From Planctomycetota bacterium (GTDB lineage: Bacteria > Planctomycetota > UBA1135 > JADKAF01), in contig JADKAF010000001.1 of assembly GCA_016719295.1 (NCBI GenBank), positions 62,001 to 126,000 on the forward strand: a stretch of 64,000 nucleotides of DNA, in the 5' to 3' direction. Below, piece after piece: positions 1-7,932 of this stretch (the first letter of the stretch is position 1; the number at the start of each line of letters is the position of its first letter). The notes below the pieces were generated by a model. The model ran no database searches and was not told where the DNA came from. It saw nothing but the letters and a program-made list of their open reading frames with translations. Made by a program: the position numbers and the translations under genes.

Positions 1-2
1 TC

Positions 3-59
3 GTGCTCGCGCGGCTCCGCGAGCTTCGGGGGCTCGCGGCGACCGAGAGCGGGAGCTGA
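3..59 (+). CDS. 3' end of an unidentified CDS (partial)
   Basis: An open frame runs in from the left edge and stops at a TGA, giving only 18 residues ending in T-E-S-G-S. Codons are G/C-ending as in the neighbouring genes. No function can be assigned. It could also be chance, since any frame in DNA this rich in G+C stays open for long stretches. Confidence 0.25.
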   Translation: MLARLRELRGLAATESGS

Positions 60-96
60 GAGGAGCCTTCCTCCCGAGGGCGGCCCGGCGCCGGCG

Positions 97-125
97 TTGA
101 CGCTGCGCACCTCGCGTGCTACCCC
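97..125 (+). promoter_or_regulatory. candidate promoter for ffh
   Basis: A TTGACG hexamer (97-102, five of six matches to a sigma-70 -35 box) lies 17 bases before TACCCC (120-125), which has a TG one base upstream like an extended -10 but matches the -10 consensus poorly. It sits about 155 bases upstream of the ffh start in the only gap in front of that gene. The assignment rests on the -35 match and the spacing. Confidence 0.25.
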
Positions 126-280
126 TATCGCCCCTTTTTTCCTGGGGGCGGTCTCAGCGCGTGCGCTCGGGGCCCGCTCGTCTTTCCGCTCCAGCCGCTC
201 GAGCCAGCGCTCCCGAAGCTCCCGCTCCAGCCGCTCGGGCCTCCGCTCCGTAGGCTTTCGCTCCAGCGTCCGGTAGGTTC

Positions 281-1750
281 ATGTTCGAGTCCCTGACCCA
301 GGGCATCGGCGACGCCGTGCGTCGCTTCTTCGGCCCGGGGAAGCTCACCGAGAAGAACGTCGATGAGGGCATCCGTGCCGTGCGCACGGCCTTGCTCGAG
401 GCCGACGTGCGCTTCGAGGTCGCGCGGGACTTCATCGAGCGCGTGAAGCAGCGCGCGCTCGGGGCCGACGTGATCTCGGGCGTCGATGCTTCGCAGCAGA
501 TCGTGAAGGTCATCGCCGATGAGCTCACGATCCTGCTCGGCGGGGAGCCGGGCCAGGTGCTCACCGGCGAGGATGCGACGAAGCGCGTCGCGATCCGCTT
601 CGCCGAGCGACCGCCGACCGTCGTGATGATGGTGGGTCTGCAAGGCAGCGGTAAGACGACCACCACCGCGAAGCTCGCGCGCTTCCTGAAGTCGAAGGGC
701 CGCCGCCCTCTGCTCGTCGCCGCCGACGTGCAGCGCCCCGCCGCCGTCGATCAGCTGAAGATCCTCGGGCGCTCGCTGAGCGTCGAGGTCTACGCGGCGG
801 ATTCCACGCCGCCGCCGAAGATCTGCGCCGACGGTGTCGCCTACGCGAAGGCGAAGGGCTTCGACGTCGTGCTGCTCGACACCGCCGGCCGTCTGCACAT
901 CGACGCCGAGCTCATGGCCGAGCTGCGCGACGTGCGCAAGTCGACCTCGCCGCACGAGATCTTCTTCGTTTGCGACGCGATGACCGGGCAGGACGCCGTG
1001 AGCTCCGCGAAGGAGTTCAACGATCAGCTCGAGATCAGCGGCGTCGTGCTGACGAAGCTCGACGGCGACACGCGCGGCGGCGCCGCGATGAGCATCCGCT
1101 CGGTCACCGGCAAGCCCATCCGCTTCGTCGGCACGGGCGAGAAGATCGAGGACTTGGAGCCCTTCTATCCCGAGCGCATGGCCACGCGCATCCTCGGCAT
1201 GGGCGACGTGGTCTCGCTCGTCGAGAAGGCGCAGTCCGTCATCGACGAGAAGGAAGCCGAGGCCGCCGCGGAGAAGATGCTCGCGGGCAAGTTCACGCTC
1301 GAGGACATGTATCAGCAGCTCCGCATGATCCAGAAGATGGGGCCGCTGAAGAAGGTCTTCGGCATGCTGCCCGGCATGGGTCAGATGCGCGAGCTGATGG
1401 ATCAGGTCGACGACCGCCACTTCGCGCGCATGCAGGCGATGTTCACGTCGATGACCGCGAAGGAGCGCAAGCACCCCGAGCTCCTCGACAACGCGCGTCG
1501 GCGGCGCATCGCGCGCGGCAGCGGCAACACGATCGACGCGGTGAATGCGCTGCTGAAGCAGTTCCGCGACATGCAGCGGCTGATGAAGCAGCTCCGCGGT
1601 GGCGGCCTCGCCGGGCTGAGCGGCATGCTCGGCGGCGGCGGTCCCGGCGGGCTCCCTGGCTCGCCCGGCGGCGGCCCTCCGAAGCGGCCCGGCGGCGGCC
1701 CGAAGGGCGGGGGCTTCCCCGGCTTCGGGCCACGTCGGAAGCGCTGGTGA
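281..1750 (+). CDS. ffh: signal recognition particle protein Ffh
   Basis: This is the GTPase subunit of the signal recognition particle, which binds 4.5S RNA and hydrophobic signal sequences and delivers ribosomes to FtsY at the membrane. The N domain (about residues 1-95) is followed by the NG GTPase with the P-loop GLQGSGKT (119-126), DTAGR (200-204) and TKLD (258-261). The methionine-rich M domain (about 325-440) contains GMLPGMG-type segments. The C-terminus carries a Gly/Pro-rich extension of about 45 residues ending in a basic tail, longer than in E. coli Ffh (453 residues against 489 here). The ATG start precedes the canonical MFESLTQ opening. rpsP follows about 125 bases downstream, the usual order in bacteria. 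Assignment is secure; the function of the tail is unknown. Confidence 0.97.
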   Translation: MFESLTQGIGDAVRRFFGPGKLTEKNVDEGIRAVRTALLEADVRFEVARDFIERVKQRALGADVISGVDASQQIVKVIADELTILLGGEPGQVLTGEDATKRVAIRFAERPPTVVMMVGLQGSGKTTTTAKLARFLKSKGRRPLLVAADVQRPAAVDQLKILGRSLSVEVYAADSTPPPKICADGVAYAKAKGFDVVLLDTAGRLHIDAELMAELRDVRKSTSPHEIFFVCDAMTGQDAVSSAKEFNDQLEISGVVLTKLDGDTRGGAAMSIRSVTGKPIRFVGTGEKIEDLEPFYPERMATRILGMGDVVSLVEKAQSVIDEKEAEAAAEKMLAGKFTLEDMYQQLRMIQKMGPLKKVFGMLPGMGQMRELMDQVDDRHFARMQAMFTSMTAKERKHPELLDNARRRRIARGSGNTIDAVNALLKQFRDMQRLMKQLRGGGLAGLSGMLGGGGPGGLPGSPGGGPPKRPGGGPKGGGFPGFGPRRKRW

Positions 1751-1874
1751 GCGCGCACCGACGATCTCGAATCGAACCGAATCACGCTTCGTCCGCGGCG
1801 CTCGTCCCGACGAAGCCTCTCCTGGACTTCTGCGAACTCTACCGAACCTCTCTCGAACTGGAGCGAATCCCAAC

Positions 1875-2228
1875 GTGAGCGTACGCATCCGCCTGAAGCG
1901 CATGGGGCGCAAGAACCGCGCGTTCTTCCGCATCGATGTTTCCGAAGCCCTCACTCCGCGCGACGGCCGGACGATCGAGAACTTGGGCTTCTACGACCCG
2001 CTCGTGAACGACACGAAGGGCGTGCGCCTCAAGATCAACGCCGACCGCGTCCTCTACTGGCTCGGCGTCGGCGCGCAGCCCTCCGAGACGGTCGCGCAGC
2101 TCCTCCGCCAAGGTGGCGTCGCGCTGCCGGAGAAGAAGAAGGAGAAGCGCGTCCGCAAGCGCAACCAGAAGGCCAAGGCCGAGCTGCGCGCTGCTCACGA
2201 GCGCAAGGCCTCCGCGGCTAAGAAGTGA
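1875..2228 (+). CDS. rpsP: 30S ribosomal protein S16
   Basis: Small-subunit protein that stabilises 16S rRNA folding. The N-terminus (VRIRLKRMGRKN then FRIDV) and the NLGFYDPL motif are diagnostic for bS16. The protein is 117 residues, slightly longer than the usual 80-90, because of a Lys/Arg/Ala-rich tail from about residue 80. The start is a GTG. It sits downstream of ffh as expected, but the rimM, trmD and rplS genes that normally follow are absent; an Fe-S protein gene follows after about 50 bases. Likely expressed at high level with ffh. Confidence 0.97.
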   Translation: MSVRIRLKRMGRKNRAFFRIDVSEALTPRDGRTIENLGFYDPLVNDTKGVRLKINADRVLYWLGVGAQPSETVAQLLRQGGVALPEKKKEKRVRKRNQKAKAELRAAHERKASAAKK

Positions 2229-2277
2229 TTCCTTCCAGCGCACCCGCGGGGTATCCGTCCCGCACGGCGGAGTGTCC

Positions 2278-3465
2278 ATGACTGCGACGAAGGCGGCCCC
2301 CGCGCTCGACGAGATTCTCGCGACGCTGCAGAAGGCCTATCGCAAGCCGAAGATCCACGAGTCCACGGACGCGATGGAGCAGCTGCTCTACGCCGTCCTG
2401 ATGAAGTGGTACCCGGCGGCGAAGTGCGAGGCCGTGATCCAGGCCTTCCGGCAGGAGTTCGTCGATTGGAACGAGCTCCGCGTAAGCCACGTCACCGAGA
2501 TCGAGCCCGTGCTCCAGCGCCTCGAGCTCGAGGACGTGCACCCGCCGTCCCATGCCGTCCGGGAGGCGTTGGTGGGCTTCCACCTCCAGCGCAACGATCT
2601 CGAGCCCGAGTTCCTGAACGAGATGAGCGCGGAGGAGCGCGAGCGCTTCTGGAGCGCCGTCCCGACGCTCGACGCGGCGATGATCCACTACCTCGCGCTC
2701 TCGCGGGAGCCCGCCGGGACCATCGTGCATCAGGTCGACCTCGCGCGCGTGGCGCAGCGGCTCGGCTTGATCGGCAAGAGCAGCTCTTCCAAGAAGACCG
2801 TGAAGGACTTGGAGGATCTGGGTGCCGAGCTCGATCGCCTGCAGCTCCAGCTCGGCTTGGTCCGCATCGGCATCGAGACCTGCGATGCGCGCAATCCCGC
2901 CTGCGACCTCTGCAAGCTCGCCTCCTTCTGCCCGATGTCGGAGAAGGTGATCGCCGAGAAGAAGCAGGCCGAGAAGAAGGCCGCCGAGGCTCGCGCCGCC
3001 GAGGCGCGCGCCGCCGAGGCCGCGCGCCTCGCCGCGGAGAAGGTCGCGGCGAAGGAGCGCGAGAAGGCCGAGAAGCTCGCGGCGAAGGAAGCCGCGATCG
3101 CCGCGAAGGAGAAGGCGAAAGCCGATGCCGAGCACGCGAAGCAGGAGAAGCTGAAGGCCGCCGAGAAGGCGAAGGCCGACAAGAAGGCCGCGGACGAGAA
3201 GGCGAAGGCCGCCGCGGAGAAGAAGAAGGCCGAAGAGAAGGCGCGCGAGGACAAGAAGGCGAGAGAAGCCGCGGCGAAGGCCGAGAAGAAGGCTGCCGAG
3301 AAGCTCGCCGCCGAGAAGAAGGCGGCGGACAAGAAGGCCGCCGAGAAGAAGGCGGCGGAGAAGAAGGCGGCCGAGAAGAAGGCCGGTGCGGCGCACGCGG
3401 CGAAGAAGAGCGACGGGGCGAAGAAGTCCTCGGGCGCGAAGAAATCCGGCTCGAAGAAGCGCTGA
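2278..3465 (+). CDS. endonuclease III-like Fe-S protein with Lys/Ala-rich tail
   Basis: The first ~220 residues resemble the HhH-GPD base-excision glycosylase family. The four cysteines C202, C209, C212 and C218 reproduce the C-X6-C-X2-C-X5-C [4Fe-4S] loop of endonuclease III/MutY exactly. In the helix-hairpin-helix region, however, the Gly-rich hairpin and catalytic Lys (LPGVGRK in E. coli Nth) are replaced by VPTLDAA (128-134), while the following V-D (153-154), matching the catalytic Asp, is kept. The protein may therefore be a lyase-deficient glycosylase or a DNA-binding relative. Residues ~222-395 are almost only Lys, Ala and Glu in KKAAE-type repeats, like histone H1 or eukaryotic-type nucleoid proteins. 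The ATG was chosen because it follows a GGCGGAG-like site; the frame is open further upstream. It lies between rpsP and a Maf gene. Confidence 0.8.
   Translation: MTATKAAPALDEILATLQKAYRKPKIHESTDAMEQLLYAVLMKWYPAAKCEAVIQAFRQEFVDWNELRVSHVTEIEPVLQRLELEDVHPPSHAVREALVGFHLQRNDLEPEFLNEMSAEERERFWSAVPTLDAAMIHYLALSREPAGTIVHQVDLARVAQRLGLIGKSSSSKKTVKDLEDLGAELDRLQLQLGLVRIGIETCDARNPACDLCKLASFCPMSEKVIAEKKQAEKKAAEARAAEARAAEAARLAAEKVAAKEREKAEKLAAKEAAIAAKEKAKADAEHAKQEKLKAAEKAKADKKAADEKAKAAAEKKKAEEKAREDKKAREAAAKAEKKAAEKLAAEKKAADKKAAEKKAAEKKAAEKKAGAAHAAKKSDGAKKSSGAKKSGSKKR
3313..3387 (+). repeat. five 15-bp tandem units encoding (E/D)KKAA
   Basis: Five consecutive 15-base units of the form GAGAAGAAGGCGGCG, with third-position changes and a diverged last unit, encode E/D-K-K-A-A within the tail of the Fe-S protein. 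Looser copies continue upstream from about 2960. In-frame copy-number change would alter tail length without breaking the gene. Confidence 0.75.
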
Positions 3466-3472
3466 GCCTCGC

Positions 3473-4087
3473 GTGTCCGGACGCCTGATCCTCGCCTCTG
3501 CTTCACCGCGCCGGCGCGAGCTCCTCGCGGCGGCGCGCTTCGACTTCGAGGTCGAGCCCGCCGAGATCGACGAGGACTTGGACGCGCTCTTCGACGAGGG
3601 CGACGACGAAGGCGGGGCGGCCGAGGCTGGTCCCGAAGCCTGCGTGCGCGAGCTCGCGGCCCGCAAGGCCCTCGAGGTCTGGGCGCGCCATCCGGACGCC
3701 TGGGTGCTCGGCGCCGACACCCTCGTCGTGCGCGATGGCGTGGTGTTCGCGAAGCCCGAGGACCGGGACGACGCACGCGAGATGCTGCGCGCGCTCTCCG
3801 GGGGTTGGCACGAGGTGTGGACGGGCGTCGTGCTCTGCGGTCCCGATGGCGCGATGGAAGAGCTCGCCGTCTGCACCAAGGTGCGCTTTCGCGAGCTCTC
3901 GGAGCCCGAGATCGAAGCCTATCTCGCCGTGCCGACGCGTTGGTCCGACAAGGCCGGGGCCTACGGCATCCAGGCCGAAGGCGGAGCCTTCGTCGCCGAG
4001 CTTCGCGGCTCCAAGACCAACGTGATCGGGCTCCCCATGGAGCAGCTCGAGCCGCGCCTTCGCGCGGTGCTCGCGCCTTCCTTGTAG
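3473..4087 (+). CDS. maf: Maf family nucleotide pyrophosphatase
   Basis: A Maf/YhdE-type nucleoside triphosphate pyrophosphatase that hydrolyses dTTP/UTP or modified NTPs to monophosphates as a house-cleaning enzyme. The N-terminal LASASPRRRELL motif (7-18), GADTLV with its catalytic acid (80-85) and DKAGAYGIQ (159-167) are all present. Length (204 residues) is normal. The GTG start lies 7 bases after the previous stop and gives the expected S-G-R-L-I-L-A-S opening; longer versions of the frame overlap the upstream gene and are less likely. An Asp/Glu/Gly-rich insertion at about 40-52 is unusual. The specificity (dTTP/UTP versus m7GTP subfamily) cannot be settled here. Confidence 0.92.
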   Translation: MSGRLILASASPRRRELLAAARFDFEVEPAEIDEDLDALFDEGDDEGGAAEAGPEACVRELAARKALEVWARHPDAWVLGADTLVVRDGVVFAKPEDRDDAREMLRALSGGWHEVWTGVVLCGPDGAMEELAVCTKVRFRELSEPEIEAYLAVPTRWSDKAGAYGIQAEGGAFVAELRGSKTNVIGLPMEQLEPRLRAVLAPSL

Positions 4088-4171
4088 CGGCCTTTCCGAC
4101 CGGCTAGCATTCCCGCCCCGCGGCGCCGGGAAGGGCTCAACAGGGTTCGGCATTCGCTTTCGAGCTCCCCG

Positions 4172-5245
4172 ATGAAGGAGAACATCCGCACGAAGCTCCT
4201 CGAGATGGCAGCGCGCCACGACATGCTGCGCGCCGAGTTCGAGAGCCCCGCTTCGGCCTCCGATCATCGCCGTGCCAAGGAGCTCGCGCGCGAGATCGGC
4301 AAGCTCCGCCCGATCGCCGAGCTGGCCGAGGCCGTCCGCCGCTACGAGAGCGATCTCGCCGAAGCGCGCTCCTGGGCCGAGAGCAGCGACGCCGAGCTCG
4401 CCGCCATGGGCCGCGACGAGCTGGAGAAGGCGCAGGCGCGCGGCAGCGAGCTCGAGCGCGCGGTGAAGGACGCGCTCATCGAAGACGAGGGCGGTCAGCG
4501 CGACTCGGTCATCCTCGAGATCCGCGCCGGCACCGGTGGCGATGAGGCCGCGCTCTGGGCCGGCGATCTCTTTCGCATGTACACGCGCTACGCGGAGACC
4601 AAAGGCTGGAAGGTCGACCTGCTCTCGACCTCGGAGGGCACCGGAGGACGCGGCTTCAAGGAAGTCGACTTCCGCGTCTCGGGCAGCCCCGAGGTCTGGA
4701 AGCGCTTCCGCTTCGAGGCCGGCGGCCATCGCGTGCAGCGCGTGCCGGAGACCGAGGCCAAGGGCCGTATCCACACCTCGGCGGCGACGGTCGCCGTGCT
4801 GCCGGAGGTTGAGGACGTCGAGATCGAGATCCGCGACGAGGACCTCGAGGTCGACACCATGCGCGCCGGCGGCCCCGGCGGCCAGCACCAGAACAAAACC
4901 TCGAGCGCCGTGCGCATGACGCACAAACCGTCCGGCGTCGTCGTCGTTTGCCGCGAGAAGTCACAGCACCAGAACCGCAAGGAAGCCCTGCGCATGCTCC
5001 GCGCCAAGCTCTTCCAGATGGAGGAGGAGAAGCGGCAGCGCGAGCACAACCAAGCGCGCAAGAGCATGCTGGGTTCCGGCGATCGCTCGCAGCGCATCCG
5101 CACCTACAACTTCCCGCAGAACCGCGTCACCGATCACCGCATCAACGAGGACTTCTCCCTGGAGACGGTCATCGAAGGGCGGCTCGAGACGATGACGCAG
5201 GCTCTCGTCGAATTCGATCGCGAGGAGCGCCTCGGCCTGCTCTGA
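4172..5245 (+). CDS. prfA: peptide chain release factor 1
   Basis: Class I release factor that recognises UAA/UAG and triggers peptidyl-tRNA hydrolysis in the ribosome. The catalytic GGQ lies at residues 236-238 and the P-E-T tripeptide (192-194) matches the PxT codon-reading motif of RF1, not the SPF motif of RF2. Length (357) is typical. prmC, whose product methylates the GGQ glutamine, follows after one intervening membrane-protein gene, a common linkage. ATG start with the usual long N-terminal helical domain. Confidence 0.97.
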   Translation: MKENIRTKLLEMAARHDMLRAEFESPASASDHRRAKELAREIGKLRPIAELAEAVRRYESDLAEARSWAESSDAELAAMGRDELEKAQARGSELERAVKDALIEDEGGQRDSVILEIRAGTGGDEAALWAGDLFRMYTRYAETKGWKVDLLSTSEGTGGRGFKEVDFRVSGSPEVWKRFRFEAGGHRVQRVPETEAKGRIHTSAATVAVLPEVEDVEIEIRDEDLEVDTMRAGGPGGQHQNKTSSAVRMTHKPSGVVVVCREKSQHQNRKEALRMLRAKLFQMEEEKRQREHNQARKSMLGSGDRSQRIRTYNFPQNRVTDHRINEDFSLETVIEGRLETMTQALVEFDREERLGLL

Positions 5246-5366
5246 GCGCGCGCTCGGAGCTGCTGGCCCCGTCCTCTTCGACCTCGCTTCCTCGCTCTCG
5301 CATCGTTCCCCGTAACGTCCCTTTACCCGCCGTCGCGCGCCGCATCGACCCGCGCGCCCTGCTCTA

Positions 5367-5374
5367 GAGGTGAG
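5367..5374 (+). promoter_or_regulatory. ribosome binding site that selects the GTG start at 5379
   Basis: GAGGTGAG lies four bases before the GTG at 5379 and overlaps an alternative in-frame GTG at 5370. The spacing favours the downstream start. Confidence 0.45.
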
Positions 5375-5378
5375 CCTC

Positions 5379-6257
5379 GTGACCGACAGCCCGAAGACCC
5401 CGGAGAACTACCTCGACGGCGCCGATCTGGAGCCGATCCTCGACACGGCTCCCGCGCCGGCCCCCGCCGTCGCGTCCGCGCCCGAGGCCGCTCCGCAGGC
5501 GATGGCTCCGCGGATGTTCCCCGGCGGAGGAGGGGACAACTTCTTCCTGCGCGCCGCGCAGGCGGACAAGGCCTACACGAAGTTCTTCTTCGGCTTCCTG
5601 CTGATGACCATCGGGTGCTTGATGCCGTGGGCGGCGGAGAGCGAGCTCGGCGGCTACAAGCTCGGCTACTACACGCCGGTCGGCGCGCTGATCCTCGTGG
5701 TCGGCCTCTACGGCATGTGGCGCCTCTGGCTCGCGATGGTCACGAACAAGTTCACGCTCGGCCCGGTCGGCCTGAACTTCCTCGTGTTCTTCTGGGGCCT
5801 CTTTCAGATCCTCGCGCTGAACTCGACCTGGAAGCACGAGCTCGATCCCGAGCTCGCCGCGCGCGAAGCGAAGGCGAGCGGCAAGCCCACCGAGAACCCC
5901 GTGAAGGGCATGTTCCCCACGCTCACGGGCGCCTTCAGCGACGATCACGATCTCTACACCGTGCAGCACAACCTGAACCGCTTCGGTCCGGGCCGCGTGA
6001 TCACGTCGTTCGGCTCGATCTACGTGGTGTGGGTCTTCCTGGGCTCGATCTTCGGCGTGATGGGCAAGAAGAAGGGCCCCGCTCCCGCGGGTGGTCCCTC
6101 GCGCGGTGGTCAGCCCGCAGGCGGGCGTCGCCCCGCGGGTGGCGCGGGTGCAGGCGCTGGTGGGGCGCGCGCGCCGCGCGCGCCGGCCGAACCCGCACCG
6201 GGAGCCGCGAGCGCTGCTCCGGCCGCCTCGGCGAGCGGAGACGCTCCGAAGCTCTGA
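5379..6257 (+). CDS. hypothetical four-helix membrane protein
   Basis: No family recognised. The N-terminal ~65 residues are Pro/Ala-rich and probably cytoplasmic. Four hydrophobic helices follow: a segment ending in TIGCLMPWA, a second around LILVVGLYGMW, a third around LNFLVFFWGLF and a fourth around YVVWVFLGSIFGVMG. A hydrophilic loop lies between helices three and four. The last ~70 residues are a low-complexity Gly/Ala/Pro/Arg tail. A GTG start at 5379 is preferred over 5370 because of the upstream GAGGTGAG. Its position between prfA and prmC suggests co-transcription only, not a role in translation termination. Confidence 0.75.
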   Translation: MTDSPKTPENYLDGADLEPILDTAPAPAPAVASAPEAAPQAMAPRMFPGGGGDNFFLRAAQADKAYTKFFFGFLLMTIGCLMPWAAESELGGYKLGYYTPVGALILVVGLYGMWRLWLAMVTNKFTLGPVGLNFLVFFWGLFQILALNSTWKHELDPELAAREAKASGKPTENPVKGMFPTLTGAFSDDHDLYTVQHNLNRFGPGRVITSFGSIYVVWVFLGSIFGVMGKKKGPAPAGGPSRGGQPAGGRRPAGGAGAGAGGARAPRAPAEPAPGAASAAPAASASGDAPKL

Positions 6258-6315
6258 GCTCGACGCGCGGCGCTGCGCGCGCCGCGCGAACCGGGAGCTC
6301 CCTCTGTCTGCGAAC

Positions 6316-7176
6316 ATGAACGACGCGCCGCCTACGTCACGCGAGTGGCTGTGGACGGCGCGCGCTCGTCTCGAGGCCGCGGGGCTTGGCGCTGCCGTCG
6401 AGCGCGAAGCGCGCCTGCTGCTCGAGCAGGCCACCGGCACGAGCGCCCTGAGCTGGTGGGCGCATCCCGAGCGCCGCTTGGAGCCTGCGGCTCTCCAGCG
6501 CGCCGAGTCCCTGCTCGCGCGCCGCGAGCGGCGCGAGCCGCTGGCGTACCTGCTCGGCGAGGCGAGCTTCTTCGGCCGCAGCTTCCACGTCGAGCCCGGC
6601 GTGCTCGTCCCGCGCGAGGACAGCGCGGCGCTGATCGAGCTCGCGCTCGAGCTCGCGCCGCGCGGCGCGCGCTCAGTCGTCGAGGTCGGCGTGGGCAGCG
6701 GCTGCTTGCTCGCGACGCTGCTGCTCGAGCGGCCGACGTGGCGCGGCTTCGGTGTCGATCTCGAGCCGCTGGCGCTCCGCTGCACGCGCACGAACGCGGT
6801 GCGTCACGCGCTCGCCGATCGGCTGTCGCTCTGGCGCGGGGATGCGCTGCGCGCGCTGCACCCGCGCGCGCGCTTCGATCTGCTCCTCTCGAATCCGCCC
6901 TACGTGACCCCGAGCGAGCTCGCCGTCTGCGAGCCCGAAGTGCGCAGCTGGGAGCCCCGCCTCGCGCTCCTCGTGCCGGAGGCCGACCCGCTGGCGACCT
7001 ATCGGCCGCTCGTCGAGCGCTGGGCGCAGAGCGCGCCCGGGACGGTGCTCGTGTGCGAGGTGGGCGCCGGTCGAGCCGACGCCGTCGCGGAGCTGCTGCG
7101 CGCGCACGGAGCGCGCACGATCGCCGTGCGTGCGGACTGGGGCGGCGTACCGCGCGCGGTGGGGGGCGTGCTATAG
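6316..7176 (+). CDS. prmC: peptide chain release factor N5-glutamine methyltransferase
   Basis: Transfers a methyl group from S-adenosylmethionine to the glutamine of the GGQ motif in release factors. The helical substrate-binding domain (about 1-85) is followed by a Rossmann methyltransferase with EVGVGSG (123-129), the acidic D-L-E end of the second strand (148-150) and the hallmark NPPY (193-196). The conserved IPRPET loop appears as VPREDS, so one usually conserved position differs. Length (286) is normal. The ATG was chosen because the region upstream in the same frame is Arg-rich and overlaps the preceding gene. Confidence 0.93.
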   Translation: MNDAPPTSREWLWTARARLEAAGLGAAVEREARLLLEQATGTSALSWWAHPERRLEPAALQRAESLLARRERREPLAYLLGEASFFGRSFHVEPGVLVPREDSAALIELALELAPRGARSVVEVGVGSGCLLATLLLERPTWRGFGVDLEPLALRCTRTNAVRHALADRLSLWRGDALRALHPRARFDLLLSNPPYVTPSELAVCEPEVRSWEPRLALLVPEADPLATYRPLVERWAQSAPGTVLVCEVGAGRADAVAELLRAHGARTIAVRADWGGVPRAVGGVL

Positions 7177-7222
7177 TCCGCCGCCCCGCGCCCGGACCGG
7201 GCGCTCAGGAAGGAGCAAAAGC

Positions 7223-7732
7223 ATGGCTTCCCTCAACAAGGTGCTGCTCATCGGCAACCTTACGCGTGATCCGGAGCTCAGCAAGACGCAGAGCGGCCAA
7301 TCCCTCTGCAAGATCGGCCTCGCGACGAGCCGGCGCTTCCAGGGCCAGAACGGAGAGATGCGCGAGGAGACCTGCTTCGTCGACGTGACGATCTGGGGAC
7401 CGCGCGCGGAGGCCTTCGCGCGCTTCTTCAAGAAGGGGCGACCGGTCTTCATCGAAGGGCGCCTCAACTTCCGCTCCTGGGAGGATCCGCAAGGGCAGAA
7501 GCGCTCGAAGCTCGACGTCGTCTGCGAGAACTGGTCGTTCGTCGACTCGAAGACCGACGGCGGCGGCGGCGGTGGTGGCGGCGGCGGCGGAGAGGGCGGC
7601 TATCGCTCGCAGCGCGCCGCGGCGCCCGCGCGCGCACCGCAGCGCTTCGAGGACGCGCCGCCGAGCGGCGGATTCGATGACTTCCCCTCGGAGGGCGAGT
7701 TCCCGCCGCCGGACGACAGCGTGCCGTTCTGA
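7223..7732 (+). CDS. ssb: single-stranded DNA-binding protein
   Basis: Protects and organises ssDNA in replication, recombination and repair. The OB-fold (about 1-110) begins M-A-S-L-N-K-V and contains LIGNLTRDPE, the TCFVDVTIWG strand and the FIEGRLNFRSW segment. A nearly pure glycine stretch (about 113-123) leads to a disordered linker and the acidic tip DDSVPF, a variant of the partner-binding tail DDDIPF. A strong Shine-Dalgarno (AGGAAGGAG, 7207-7214) precedes the ATG. A hairpin terminator follows within 35 bases, so the gene is the last of this block. Confidence 0.97.
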   Translation: MASLNKVLLIGNLTRDPELSKTQSGQSLCKIGLATSRRFQGQNGEMREETCFVDVTIWGPRAEAFARFFKKGRPVFIEGRLNFRSWEDPQGQKRSKLDVVCENWSFVDSKTDGGGGGGGGGGGEGGYRSQRAAAPARAPQRFEDAPPSGGFDDFPSEGEFPPPDDSVPF

Positions 7733-7764
7733 GCCACTGGCCGCTCGCGCGGCGCCAGTTGTCG

Positions 7765-7818
7765 AGAGCCCGGGCTCCGAGCGACCACGGCGGTCGCGAG
7801 GAGCCCGGGCTCTTTTTT
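7765..7818 (+). terminator. rho-independent terminator after ssb
   Basis: Two copies of the 12-base palindrome GAGCCCGGGCTC (7766-7777 and 7801-7812) pair as a 13-bp stem with one more A-T pair, and the stem is followed at once by six T (7813-7818). A smaller GCGACC/GGTCGC hairpin can form in the loop. This is the clearest intrinsic terminator in the window. Confidence 0.9.
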
Positions 7819-7932
7819 CCGTCTCGCGTCGCCTGAGGGAGGGCGACTCAAGCTGAGGGGCGGTCGGTGGCCGAAGAGAGGCCGTGCGGCGGAGGAGACT
7901 CCGCCCGGGCTCGGATCGGCGCGAGAGGGAAC

